Shown here piece after piece: positions 24,201-32,914 of a stretch of 64,000 bases of DNA (position 1 is the stretch's first letter; every line of letters starts with the position of its first letter). Made by a program: the position numbers and the translations under genes. This DNA is from Phytopythium helicoides (lineage: Eukaryota > Oomycota > Peronosporomycetes > Pythiales > Pythiaceae). The stretch covers positions 583,001 to 647,000 of the forward strand of contig JANFNE010000017.1 in assembly GCA_024867545.1 (NCBI GenBank), in the 5' to 3' direction. Under the pieces are notes generated by a model, which was not told the DNA's origin, ran no database searches, and saw nothing but the letters and a program-made list of their open reading frames with translations.

Positions 24201-24239
24201 GTCCTCGCTCTCGGCCTCGTAGTGCACGTACAGCTTCAT
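21232..24239 (-). CDS. TPR-repeat protein fused to a C-terminal SGNH-hydrolase-like domain
   Basis: Exons (minus) are 24239-22625, 22556-21773, 21719-21535, 21459-21414 and 21347-21232, with introns of 68, 53, 75 and 66 nt. The N-terminal ~80 residues (MKLYVHYEAE..., about one ubiquitin-fold in length) are followed by an acidic Ser-rich linker. Many TPR-like helices follow, such as ALGDILLANGRYEDAAKRYF, GCYIEMQQYMKAVETLDEL and LLYARIAHDRGKKSEALSMA. After KLLFLKGKVAALPRLIALLEP comes an SGNH-type domain: CGDSHTLATAW (block I serine, ~22030), FLFGEIDCR (~21825) and LDGTHLHPSYL (block V Asp/His, ~21320). Three single-base frame breaks, at ~23392 (TTTT), ~23189 (TTTTT) and ~21962 (AAAA), all sit in homopolymers and are probably sequence errors. 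Substrate and role are unknown. Confidence 0.75.
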
Positions 24240-24798
24240 GAGGGTGCCACCCTCGCGGATACCGCCCGCCGGTATACTGGGGCCAAGTGACCGCTGGGCG
24301 TTACGCGCGACGAGCGCTTTCTGGGGGGAGGGGTACGCGGTGGCGTAACCCCCTCACCTGTATGGACACCTCGGCGAGATGAAGATCGCCGTGATGCGAG
24401 GCGCTGTGCAAGGCGACACGCAGCTCCAGCAGCAGCAGTTTGGACACATGAAGCAGCGACTAATGGCGGCAATCTGTCGACTTTCCCCACCGCCACCCAC
24501 GGGCCAACGCAAAACGCACGTCCATTTCGGATTTCCTGTCGATTGGTTTTCTTTACTTATCGGCACGGGCGCCGCCGCAGCACGCGCCGAGCTCCGTCCT
24601 CTCGTTCACTCATTGTCCGCGCCGCGAGTCTCCACGCAAGTCCGTCGGTCGGTCATGCAGCGGCCTTCAACGTCCGCGAGGAGCTCCGCGGCGCGTCCCA
24701 TCGAGTCGACGCGGACGCAGCGCCGGCGCCGAGCTGCGCGGCGCCCGCACCAGCTCCAGATAACGGCGAGGCGGCTTGACGCGCGGACGCGAACGCGC
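24240..24798. other. Spacer upstream of the TPR-SGNH gene
   Basis: It holds the second copy of the 21-bp repeat (24270-24290), 31 bp from the TPR-SGNH start codon. The rest shows no gene. Confidence 0.4.
24270..24290. repeat. 21-bp dispersed repeat, copy 2
   Basis: Identical over 21 bases to 15855-15875. Read on the minus strand it begins TCACTTGGCCCC and lies 31-51 bp before the TPR-SGNH start codon, where a core-promoter element would be. Confidence 0.8.
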
Positions 24799-24966
24799 CT
24801 ACTCGTCGTCGTCGTGCGCGGAGGCCTTCTGCGTCTGCTGGGCGTCGTACCACTTGTAGAACCGGCTGATCTTGTTCATTTGCGCGTCGACGCTGTTCTG
24901 GTAGATCATGGCCGCGCCCACGCCGAGCGTGACGCCGATCACGATGTCCTTCAGCGGGCTGATCAT
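24799..24966 (-). CDS. Small single-TM mitochondrial protein, cytochrome c oxidase 5C/VIIa-like
   Basis: A 55-residue product with a short N-terminus, one membrane helix (DIVIGVTLGVGAAMIYQ) and a charged tail (NKISRFYKWYDAQQTQKASAHDDDE). The layout K-[ED]-I-[VC]-x-G-x-x-L-G followed by an R-x-FY motif is that of plant-type COX5C and fungal Cox9/VIIa. Those are nuclear-encoded single-span subunits of complex IV. The start at 24966 gives a natural short N-terminus. The family call rests on pattern only, and another inner-membrane micro-subunit is possible. Confidence 0.6.
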   Translation of the reverse strand: MISPLKDIVIGVTLGVGAAMIYQNSVDAQMNKISRFYKWYDAQQTQKASAHDDDE

Positions 24967-25413
24967 GGCGAGGAGGAGGGGGCGAGCTCTGGGCGGCGCG
25001 GTCCGGGTTGGTTTCTGTGGTGAAGAGGGGGCGGCGGGGGGCGGAGGGGCCACGAGACCCGCAAAACGGGACGGAGGTCGTCCGAGAGCGGGGAGCTCCA
25101 TCCCCCGCCCAAGCACAGCCAAAGGCTCGGATAGACACGAAGCACGAGGGCGACCCCCCGCCCGGACGGGTGATAGGTGATCACCACAACCTGCCGCACT
25201 TGATACTCTCCCCATTCAATAATACACTCATAGCAAATGTAATAACAACAAGCCTCTATTGACAGATAAAACTCCATAAACCACTTGGAAATCATTTTGA
25301 CTGCCCAAAAAAACGCGCCAGCCCTCGGATTGGTCCAAAACCAACTCTATTACAGCCAATCCGCGCGCCGCACCCGCCAAAGATCGCCTTCAACGCAGTC
25401 TGGACGAGCCGAG
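24967..25413. other. Divergent spacer between COX5C-like gene and TMTC gene
   Basis: A bidirectional promoter region. The left part is G-rich on the plus strand and the right part is AT-richer. No defined element was identified. Confidence 0.4.
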
Positions 25414-27902
25414 ATGCTGGTGGAGGTGACGGCAGGCGAGCGGCGCGCGCTCGAGGCGGCGGCCGTGGCGCTGCTGGCGCTGCTGACCTCTTGCAACACG
25501 CTGAGCAACGGCTTCGTGTGGGACGACCGCGCGGCGGTGCTGGGCCAACAAGGACGTGCTGGGCGACGGATCGGGCGGCGCGCTTGTCGACCTGCTGGCG
25601 CACGACTTCTGGGGCGCCGACCTGCGCTCGCGCGCGAGCCACAAGAGCTACCGCCCGCTCACGGTGCTCTCCTTCGTCTGGACCACGCGCTCTGGGGCTT
25701 TGACGCTCGCGCCTTCCACGCTGTCAACTGCGCAGCGCACGTCGCCTGCAGCGTGCTCTTACTGGTATTAGCGCGCAAGCTCTTCTGCTGGGAGGGTGCT
25801 GTGGGGAGGGTTCCCAGCCGGAATGATGAGGTGGCAGCGGTGCTGGCTGCGCTATTGTTTGCGGTGCATCCAGTCCACTGTGACGCGGTCGCGAGCGTTG
25901 TGGGCCGGGCAGACCTTTTGTGCACAATGTTCGCGATCTCCTCGTTCATTCTCTACATGGATGCGGTGGATATTGGCAGGCATGGCTGCCATGGAGAAGT
26001 GAGACCAAGCTCAACGCACTGGAAAACACATATTGCATCGATTGTGCTCGCAATGGCGTCCTGTGTCTGCAAAGAGTTGGGATTTACAACGTTTGGCCTA
26101 CTGTTCGTTTATGACGTATTGCTGTCTCCAAGGAGACGGAGCGAGCGAGGATTAGAAGGATCAGACAAGCGCGTATTTACAAAAGCGTGTGTGGCCAGGC
26201 TGTTTATCCTATCCACTGTCGGAATCGCACTGGCAATTGGTCGCGTCCTCATGAACGGCGAGCATGTGCAGATGGAGTGGAACATCCTCGCCAACAGTGT
26301 GGCAGTACAGCCGAGTCGACTTGTTCGTGCACTCTCGTATGCTCACATCCACGCATGGTATGTTTGGAAGCTTGTGTGGCCTCGGTGGTTGATCTTTGAC
26401 TATGGCTTTGATACGATACCTATCGTCACGAGTGTTCTCGACCTGAGAAACCTCCTCACTCTCGCTGCTTACGGTGCATTGGTCATAGCATTGGGGATAG
26501 CTTCTTCTCGGTACATCCGATCACTTCGAAATGGTATGTTGGATTCTCCGGTCCTCATCACAGGTCTCGCTTTTGGGATCATCCCGTTTGTGCCTGCGTC
26601 GAATGTGTTGTTCCCAGTGGGGACGATCGTGGCAGAGCGACTGCTGTATCTTCCAAGCGTTGGCTTTTGTCTTTTGATCGCACTCATCGTCCACTCTGCA
26701 CTCGAGATTGGTAGCAAGTACGACGAAGTTGATTGTGTTACGACAAAGAGATCTCAATATTCGAGGTCACGCATGACAGAGTTTCTCCGAGTCTCGTCGA
26801 AGATGATCACTCTGTCTTGTGCATGTGTTGTGATAATTGGCTGCCTACGATCGCGCGCACGAAACACGGAATGGGTGGACGAGTCGACTCTCTTCAAGTC
26901 CGCCCTCCGGGTCGCTCCGTCAAACGTCAAGGTTCTGTCGAATACAGCCAAGACACTCCTCATCTCGGATCCGGACCGTGCTCTATCGTTCCTGCGCGTT
27001 GCAAACGGTCTTGCGTCGCAGCATGTGGAGTCGATTATCAATGTTGGAGTGGCGTACAGTAATAAGAAGGACCATTTATCTGCGTCGCGGTATTACGCGA
27101 AAGGCAAACATTGCGATCCATCGCACGCGTCGGTGAGGTCTTTTGTGTGCACGCGTATTCAAGAATGCTTTTGCAAGTGTGTGTTGTTGATTTTTGTGTG
27201 GTGTGTTGTAATTTGCAGCCACCGGGGTTCCTGGGTGTGCGTCTGCTGGATTTCTGGCGAGAAGTGAATCGTGGGTATGCGTGGGAGGAGTATTTGGGAA
27301 GTCCAACCATCGAATTGGCGCGGAGCATGCTCGAGTACGCGATTGACATGGCTGGGAGTCGGTTGCCATCTCACTATTTCCACCGTGGGTTTCTTTCGTT
27401 TGAGGCGCATGAATTCGAAGACGCTCTCCGGTGAGTTGTGTCCGCTTTGTGTGAATATTGGTAGCATCACGCGTCATGGCAATACTCATGGCTTATTCAA
27501 TTGTTGAATGCTAGGTACTTTCATGCGACCCGACTTGCGAATGGACTGCTCAAACGAAGAACGCTGGATCCAGAGCTCCTAGTGGAAGACGCACTCATCT
27601 ACAATATGGTGGGTACGAGCTATGTGCACTTGGGTGAGGACGACAAAGCATTGGAGGTGTTGGAGGATGGACTTGAGCTGTTCCCGAAGAGTGTCGAGAT
27701 GCGGTTCAACGCCGCTATCGCTTGTATCCGTACTCAGAACTTGTCGAGAGCTAACGTGCACCTTGATGCTGGTTTTGATGCTGCGGGTGACCCGAGCGAT
27801 GTCCCGAAGCTGCTACAAATCGGCAGCATCCTTCGTTCGATGAGTTTCGTGGATGCAGCGATCATGTTTGAGCAGAAGGCTGCATCCCTTCGTGGCCAAT
27901 AA
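25414..27902 (+). CDS. TMTC-family protein O-mannosyltransferase (DUF1736 plus TPR), full-length copy
   Basis: Multi-span ER membrane protein with C-terminal TPRs; animal TMTC proteins transfer O-mannose to secretory-pathway substrates. Exons are 25414-27132, 27219-27430 and 27515-27902, with introns of 86 and 84 nt and GTGAG-type donors. Family marks are an N-terminal signal-anchor then SNGFVWDDRAAV (lumenal acidic motif), HPVHCDAVASVVGRADLLC, the DUF1736 region around RLVRALSYAHIHAWYVWKLVWP, FPVGTIVAERLLYLPSVGFC, and TPRs such as NMVGTSYVHLGEDDKALEVLEDGLELFP. Two single-base breaks, at about 25545 and 25681, are opposite in sign. Between them the other frame gives a perfect family sequence (DLLAHDFWGADLRSRASHKSYRPLTVLSF), so the gene is probably intact in nature. 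Its 3' part begins the tandem duplication. Confidence 0.88.
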
Positions 27903-28668
27903 AGTGAAATTCGCAGTTCAGCAGTTGGAGTTGATGCAAAGGGTGTGTTGAGGTTCTGTTTCCTGTTGGTAGTGTCAATTTGTTACAGATTGCGTTGAAT
28001 TGTCATCAACCTCCTTGGCCCCTTTATCCCAATAATGCGCACATGAGCCACCAACCAGGCCTGCGATACAGCCTCCTACAAAGTTGGAGGCTATATTGCG
28101 ACACCTGCTGAGTGCAGATCATGCTTGGAGTGGAGCTTCACCAATGTTAGCTGAGTGCGTGGCGGTTATCTACAGTCCACTTAAGCTCGAAATGAAACCA
28201 CTTCACAGCTCTGCTGTTCCCCACCACAAGGGGTTTCAACCGCCCGAATGGTCTCATGAAGACCTCAGTCAGTATCCAGTAGACTAAGTTTGAGATATCC
28301 CCATGCGATCGATCGGTCGCACTTCCCACGACATGAAACCACTTCGGGGAAGTAACACGTCATTCAATGGAACGGACAACCTTTTCGCTCGGACTCAGTC
28401 TAAGATGCTAGACTTGAAACTTCTCAAAGTTCGTGGGTTGTTTGGCAACTCCAGGGAGAGTCAACTGCCAACAAAAATACTGTACATTGGTGGTGCTTGG
28501 TGCGGGTGTGTAACGTGCCGCCTGCAGTTACGTGGTGTCCCTACACCATCGCTTAACTGCTGATGCATGCCTTGGAGGCATTGCTGAACGCGGTTGGATT
28601 GTGCTCATTTTACTTTTTTTCATTTTCATCCGAAACCAACAACCCCACAAGCCAAAAAACATCCCAAG
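27903..28668 (+). other. Spacer TMTC to glycoprotein gene, with conserved short frames
   Basis: It contains two small open frames retained in the duplicate: 28084-28287 (ending PPEWSHEDLSQYPVD) and 28303-28563 (86 codons, with KMLDLKLLKVRGLFGNS and GAWCGCVTCR). In the second copy both frames keep the same stop despite many substitutions and a 3-nt length change. They may be coding, or simply slowly changing flanks. Confidence 0.4.
28603..28622 (+). promoter_or_regulatory. Oomycete initiator/flanking-element-like start region, glycoprotein copy 1
   Basis: GCTCATTTTACTTTTTT fits the oomycete initiator plus flanking promoter consensus (GCTCATTYYNCAWTTT-like). It lies 66 bp before the chosen ATG and is conserved at the same distance in copy 2 (35284). 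Confidence 0.6.
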
Positions 28669-31326
28669 ATGACGCCGGACCAGGATACAAAAGTATCAGT
28701 AATGATTGAAGCTCTCTTAGATGTGTTGCTGATGCCTCCCACACCAACTGATCCTCCACCCACATGTCTACAAGATACCTCGATTGTTGATGAAGAGAAC
28801 CTCAGTACATGTGCTTCGACATCCATTGATGTTCAATCCAACGAAGTGCCGATTCCCTTAAAGTCACCAGATCCTTCATCACCGAACTATCTACGAGATG
28901 CTTTACCTGTTGGCGAAGAGAAGTCCAATACGAGTGGCCAACTCCATATCGAGTTCTCTGTCAACAGGATTGTCACAGTCATCTCATTCATTGTCGGTGT
29001 CGTCATCTTACTCGTCGTCCTATTCATGAGCTATGGAGTTAAACTCCCGCGCTCAAATGTGCCTACTGACACGCCTGCAACCAAAATCCATGATGATCTC
29101 GACTATTACACTTCCATCGCAAGATTCTTGATGTCCCCCATCACCAAGGTCGTCGACGCGGCGCTGCAATTAATGATGACCGTATCTTTGCTCTGCTATG
29201 CGGCTAACTGGACAATTCGCCGCGACGCGTCCAATTTGCTCCAGTCAATGGCGCCGTTGGTCCTGGTGGGAGCGGCCAGCAGCGTGGTCTGTAGTGGACC
29301 GAACGCCATCATCGTGCAGCTGCAGCATGGTCCGAACATTACCACAATCACCGATGACGATCTGAGCACCAGGGAATCTAGTGAGCAGACCAATGACTTC
29401 ACAAGCTTGGCGTGTAATCCATCCCATTCGGAGCATAACAGCAATAACTCGGTACTCAACACCATCTTGCGCACACAACTCCTGCAGACCGAGAATGTCA
29501 AAGCCATCTGTAACGGTAGCTTTGCAAACAGTAATGTCAACCCCCCCCCCACCCACCCCCCCACCCCGCTTGTCTTGTTTGGCTACCCCTCGGCCGAATG
29601 GATGATCGAGGCACTACCCACGATGCTCACACCAGACGAAACAGGAGTGCTGCTACCTATAAGCTCAGTCAACGCTGTCACAAGAATCGATGAACTACCC
29701 GTCGACCTCGACAGTGCGCGCAGACTGTATGTGATTATGCTGGAGCAGTTGTACGAGAAGTTCAACGGTTTATGGACAAAAAACGACTCCATTTCGACGT
29801 TTCTCCAAGATTACTTTACCAAGGGTACCTCAAGTAACATATCACTCAACAACCTTATGGATTTCGCGGGTGACAACTTTGCTAACGAATCACGCGATAT
29901 GTTGCATAACTTGCTCAAAAGGTCGTCAAGCATCGTCGCAGATAATGTGACGGCTGAGTACCAGATCTTCCAGGTCTCCAAGTATCTTGAGTATAAGGCG
30001 TTGACACTGACGATCCCAGTCAAGTCTAAGAACCAGACACATATCATCGAAGACCGATGTACCCCTGAGGGCTGTGTCTTAGAAAACGAGACAAAAGTAT
30101 TCGAGAGTGCATCCGCTGCCATCATGCCTGGAGTCCGGGTGAGTGCCCTGTGCGACAATGGATCTATCAAGTTTATGGGTTTCGACAAGAGAGACTGCAA
30201 CCTCGTTGTCGTGTCAATCGGCAAGAAGATTACTGGCAAAAAGCTAACAATGTATGCTAGCGGATCTGCAAGAGCATTTGGGCTCCAGACGGTATTTACG
30301 CTCACAGTTGGAATGTTCAGCTGGAGTATCAAGGATCTCAAGAAGATCTATGACGGTAAATATCAATGTGATATCAAAACACAAACAATCGACGAAGACG
30401 GGTGCAAGGGCGTCTTCGTAGAGACGCTTGCACTGACGGAGAAGGAAAAGGTGTTACTCCTCAGCGTTGACGAGCTGTACATGAGTGAGCTGTACAACCT
30501 GAAGGCTTTGCTGTCCGCATCCAGTGCTGACAAACCATTAGCTAAAATTTACTGGAAGGATCTTGTGAAGGTCGAGTCTGCGCCAGCCATTTTGCTACCA
30601 CGCAGCTTCGCCACCCATATTCCAAACAAAGCAACACTCCATTGCTCAAAAGAAATTGGCTATTACATCCGAAATGTTTTGGCAAATCACCTGTACGCTG
30701 AGGAGAGCCTCCAGATGAGCTACACTGCCGGGTTACACTACCTTTTCAAGAACGGCGTGCTCCACAAAACGTGGAAACAAGGGAACCAAACTATGGTCGA
30801 CTTTTTGGGAACCAAACAGGATGTGCACATGCAAGTGTCCATTCCACTAATGAGCGGCATCACCTCGTACGTCGGTTGCGGGTTGCTCGCTGCTATCGCC
30901 ATATGGATCGCCGTCACCCACAAACGCGCAAGCCGGATTATCGAGACAGAAGCAGCTAACAGCGTCACCGTGATTGCCGAGGCCATTCTGAACACTGACA
31001 AGTACCCACGATCGATGCTCAAACTGTCACTTGACCAGCCAGCTCCAGACGGCAGCGGTTCTCAGCGCACCAAGCTCAAAAACCTCGAATTCACATCCAC
31101 TGTCTTTGGCACCAAGCCTACTAAACCGAGGCGGTCTCCTAAACTTGGCAGTCCTCACTGGCCAGCAAAGCTTGGCAGTCCTCATTGGGTAACCAAGCTC
31201 ACCAAATCACCCAAATCAAACACGCCGCCTAACGAAAACACCAATGTAACTCAAGGAGACGCCTCCTCCTCGACAACCAGCAGTGACCCGTCGTCTGGAG
31301 AAGCGAGCACTCACAGCGCGGCTTAA
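28669..31326 (+). CDS. Two-TM glycoprotein of unknown function, copy 1 (intact)
   Basis: 885 residues, single exon, not recognised. A ~100-residue acidic Pro-rich N-terminus precedes TM1 (IVTVISFIVGVVILLVVLFMS, about 101-121) and a second hydrophobic stretch (AALQLMMTVSLLCYAA). A ~570-residue domain with about a dozen N-x-S/T sequons follows, suggesting an extracellular or lumenal face. The final TM is near residue 750 (GCGLLAAIAIWIAV), then a basic Ser-rich tail with a repeated KLGSPHW motif. A C-rich tract (29540-29567) encodes NPPPTHPPTP. The ATG at 28669 is preferred because it sits just after the initiator element and aligns with copy 2. Length and topology would fit a surface receptor or adhesin-like protein, but nothing in the sequence proves it. 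Confidence 0.75.
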   Translation: MTPDQDTKVSVMIEALLDVLLMPPTPTDPPPTCLQDTSIVDEENLSTCASTSIDVQSNEVPIPLKSPDPSSPNYLRDALPVGEEKSNTSGQLHIEFSVNRIVTVISFIVGVVILLVVLFMSYGVKLPRSNVPTDTPATKIHDDLDYYTSIARFLMSPITKVVDAALQLMMTVSLLCYAANWTIRRDASNLLQSMAPLVLVGAASSVVCSGPNAIIVQLQHGPNITTITDDDLSTRESSEQTNDFTSLACNPSHSEHNSNNSVLNTILRTQLLQTENVKAICNGSFANSNVNPPPTHPPTPLVLFGYPSAEWMIEALPTMLTPDETGVLLPISSVNAVTRIDELPVDLDSARRLYVIMLEQLYEKFNGLWTKNDSISTFLQDYFTKGTSSNISLNNLMDFAGDNFANESRDMLHNLLKRSSSIVADNVTAEYQIFQVSKYLEYKALTLTIPVKSKNQTHIIEDRCTPEGCVLENETKVFESASAAIMPGVRVSALCDNGSIKFMGFDKRDCNLVVVSIGKKITGKKLTMYASGSARAFGLQTVFTLTVGMFSWSIKDLKKIYDGKYQCDIKTQTIDEDGCKGVFVETLALTEKEKVLLLSVDELYMSELYNLKALLSASSADKPLAKIYWKDLVKVESAPAILLPRSFATHIPNKATLHCSKEIGYYIRNVLANHLYAEESLQMSYTAGLHYLFKNGVLHKTWKQGNQTMVDFLGTKQDVHMQVSIPLMSGITSYVGCGLLAAIAIWIAVTHKRASRIIETEAANSVTVIAEAILNTDKYPRSMLKLSLDQPAPDGSGSQRTKLKNLEFTSTVFGTKPTKPRRSPKLGSPHWPAKLGSPHWVTKLTKSPKSNTPPNENTNVTQGDASSSTTSSDPSSGEASTHSAA
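28772..30048. repeat. Identical 1,277-bp block shared with 35452-36728
   Basis: No difference from 35452-36728 was seen in the stretches compared, including the C-rich tract. The flanks differ at many positions. This marks a gene-conversion tract or an assembly duplication. Confidence 0.85.
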
Positions 31327-32054
31327 ATGCTCGAACTACATTTCTAGATGAACCATGCCCATGCATATCCACATCAAATACAACGCACCAGAATTTGCAG
31401 ACTCTAATGCAACTCACAGAGCGAGTCGAAATCAACAGCCTTTGTATTCAATGCATGATGTTGCCACCCTTTTTGGATGGACTTGGATGCAGAGCGTGTA
31501 GCTTCAAACTCTTGCAACTCCTCAATCCCATGCCCATTCGGTCAGTCGAGCCATCCGCACCAGTCGACGCATCGACTGGGCTCTGTACGAATCGAGCCAA
31601 TCTTGCCGTCTCTGGGGTGTATGGCATCCGAGACCCTCAGCGCAGACATCCATATTGACCTTGGCGACAAACCTCCATGTCCACGCATCCTCAACCCGTT
31701 TCATTAGAGATCCATCAATCCTGTTGAAGCTGTTCAACACGCACGACCAGACGGTGGCGCTTCCAGCTGACCCATACCGTCACCGTCGTGACCGTCCGTT
31801 GCGTCGGTGCGCGCAGCCATCTCAGGCGCGATCTTTCAACGTCCCACACTCACACTCGCGCCGCGGCAGAAGGGCGTCATACTCGCGCCAAGTCACCGCC
31901 GCTCTCGAGTCTCGAGTCTTGGCGTCGCTCGGAGCGGAGGGAGGAGCGCTCTGTCCGTCCGTCTGCTGGCATTTTCTGTGGCCGACGCCTTTGGCCTCGA
32001 GCGCTCGCACCGGAAGCTCCCGTTGAGGCGGCGAGCGGCCCTCGCAGTCGCGGG
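31327..32054. other. Spacer glycoprotein copy 1 to DUF1769 fragment
   Basis: Duplicated at 37997-38710. It holds the 3' flank of one gene and the 5' leader of the next; no separate gene is seen. Confidence 0.4.
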
Positions 32055-32771
32055 ATGCGCTCGCTGAGGCTGCGGCTCTCGCGGTGGCTGAGGCGGCGGC
32101 TGCGCGAGAGCAGGCGGGCGGCAGTCGCGCTGGCGGCCACGGCGGCAGCCTCGGCACTCGTGGCGGCGCTCGCGCTGCTGCTGCGGCGGGCGCTGAGCGC
32201 CTCGGGCGACTGGGCCGAGGACGTGACGCTCGCTCACGGCGCGTGGGGACTGCTGGGCGCCGCGCTCTTCAGCTACCACCTGGTGCGCGGGGACCCGCCG
32301 CCGGCCGCTCGGCGCGCGAGGGGAGGCGACCGCGCGGCTGCGTCGCCGCTCGCGGCGGTGGTGGCCGCCGTGTCGGACACCGTGGGAGACGCGGGGCGAT
32401 TGGCGACCGACGCGCTGGCGAGCGTGTGGACGCGGGTGCCGTCGCTGCCGCAGGTCGACTGGATGCTGCCGACGTTCGCCATGTTGAGGGAGGAAGGAGG
32501 AGTGGAGCATGGAGACGGAGACGAGGAGGAGACGGACAGTCGTGATGGAGAGACCTTGAGTTCGACGTCGCCTCTCATTCTGGCGGACGTGCTGTCGACG
32601 AGTGGAGGTCTATTGCCTGCTGATGGAGTCGTCGTGAACAGCGACCGACCGATCCCGTTCGAGAACGATTTGTTCAAGGGTTCACTGCTGTTCCTCGTGA
32701 ACGATCAGCGTGGTGGTCGTTGGAGTCGGTTGTTTGTCGGCAAGAAGCGGTTGTTGTGGGTAGGAGTTTGA
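32055..32771 (+). pseudogene. Truncated 5' copy of the DUF1769 gene
   Basis: A 238-codon open frame corresponds to the first ~237 residues of the complete gene at 38711. It includes the two N-terminal hydrophobic segments (VALAATAAASALVAALALLL and AWGLLGAALFSYHLV) and the beginning of the DUF1769 domain (FKGSLLFLVNDQRGGRWSRLFVGKKRLLW). It stops three codons later, as similarity to the parent runs out at the duplication junction. The core of the domain is missing. It keeps its own promoter region and an intact frame, so a short membrane protein could still be made. Confidence 0.85.
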
Positions 32772-32800
32772 GGCGGGTCGAAGCGCACACTGCGTTGATG

Positions 32801-32884
32801 CTCATGATCGCCGTCTTGATGACAACTTGTAGTGGTCTGTCTACATGAGCGTTCATGTGCAGCCTCAACATTATATAGACTGCC
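32801..32884. other. Tandem-duplication junction
   Basis: About 84 bp match neither the DUF1769 parent (similarity ends near 32800) nor the TMTC parent (similarity begins near 32885). This is filler at the breakpoint or sequence too diverged to align. Confidence 0.7.
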
Positions 32885-32914
32885 GGAGTCACACTGGCAA
32901 TCGGTCGCGTCCTC

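Larger units (their letters stand above)
26222..32800. repeat. 6.6-kb tandem duplication, left copy
   Basis: It spans from inside the TMTC gene to inside the DUF1769 gene and matches 32885-39453 in order and orientation. The offset drifts from 6664 to 6656. Divergence is moderate except in a 1,277-bp identical block. Confidence 0.92.

Noticed and set aside
29196..29564. Minus-strand frames identical in both glycoprotein copies
   Set aside because: Identity comes from the converted DNA block, not from protein constraint.
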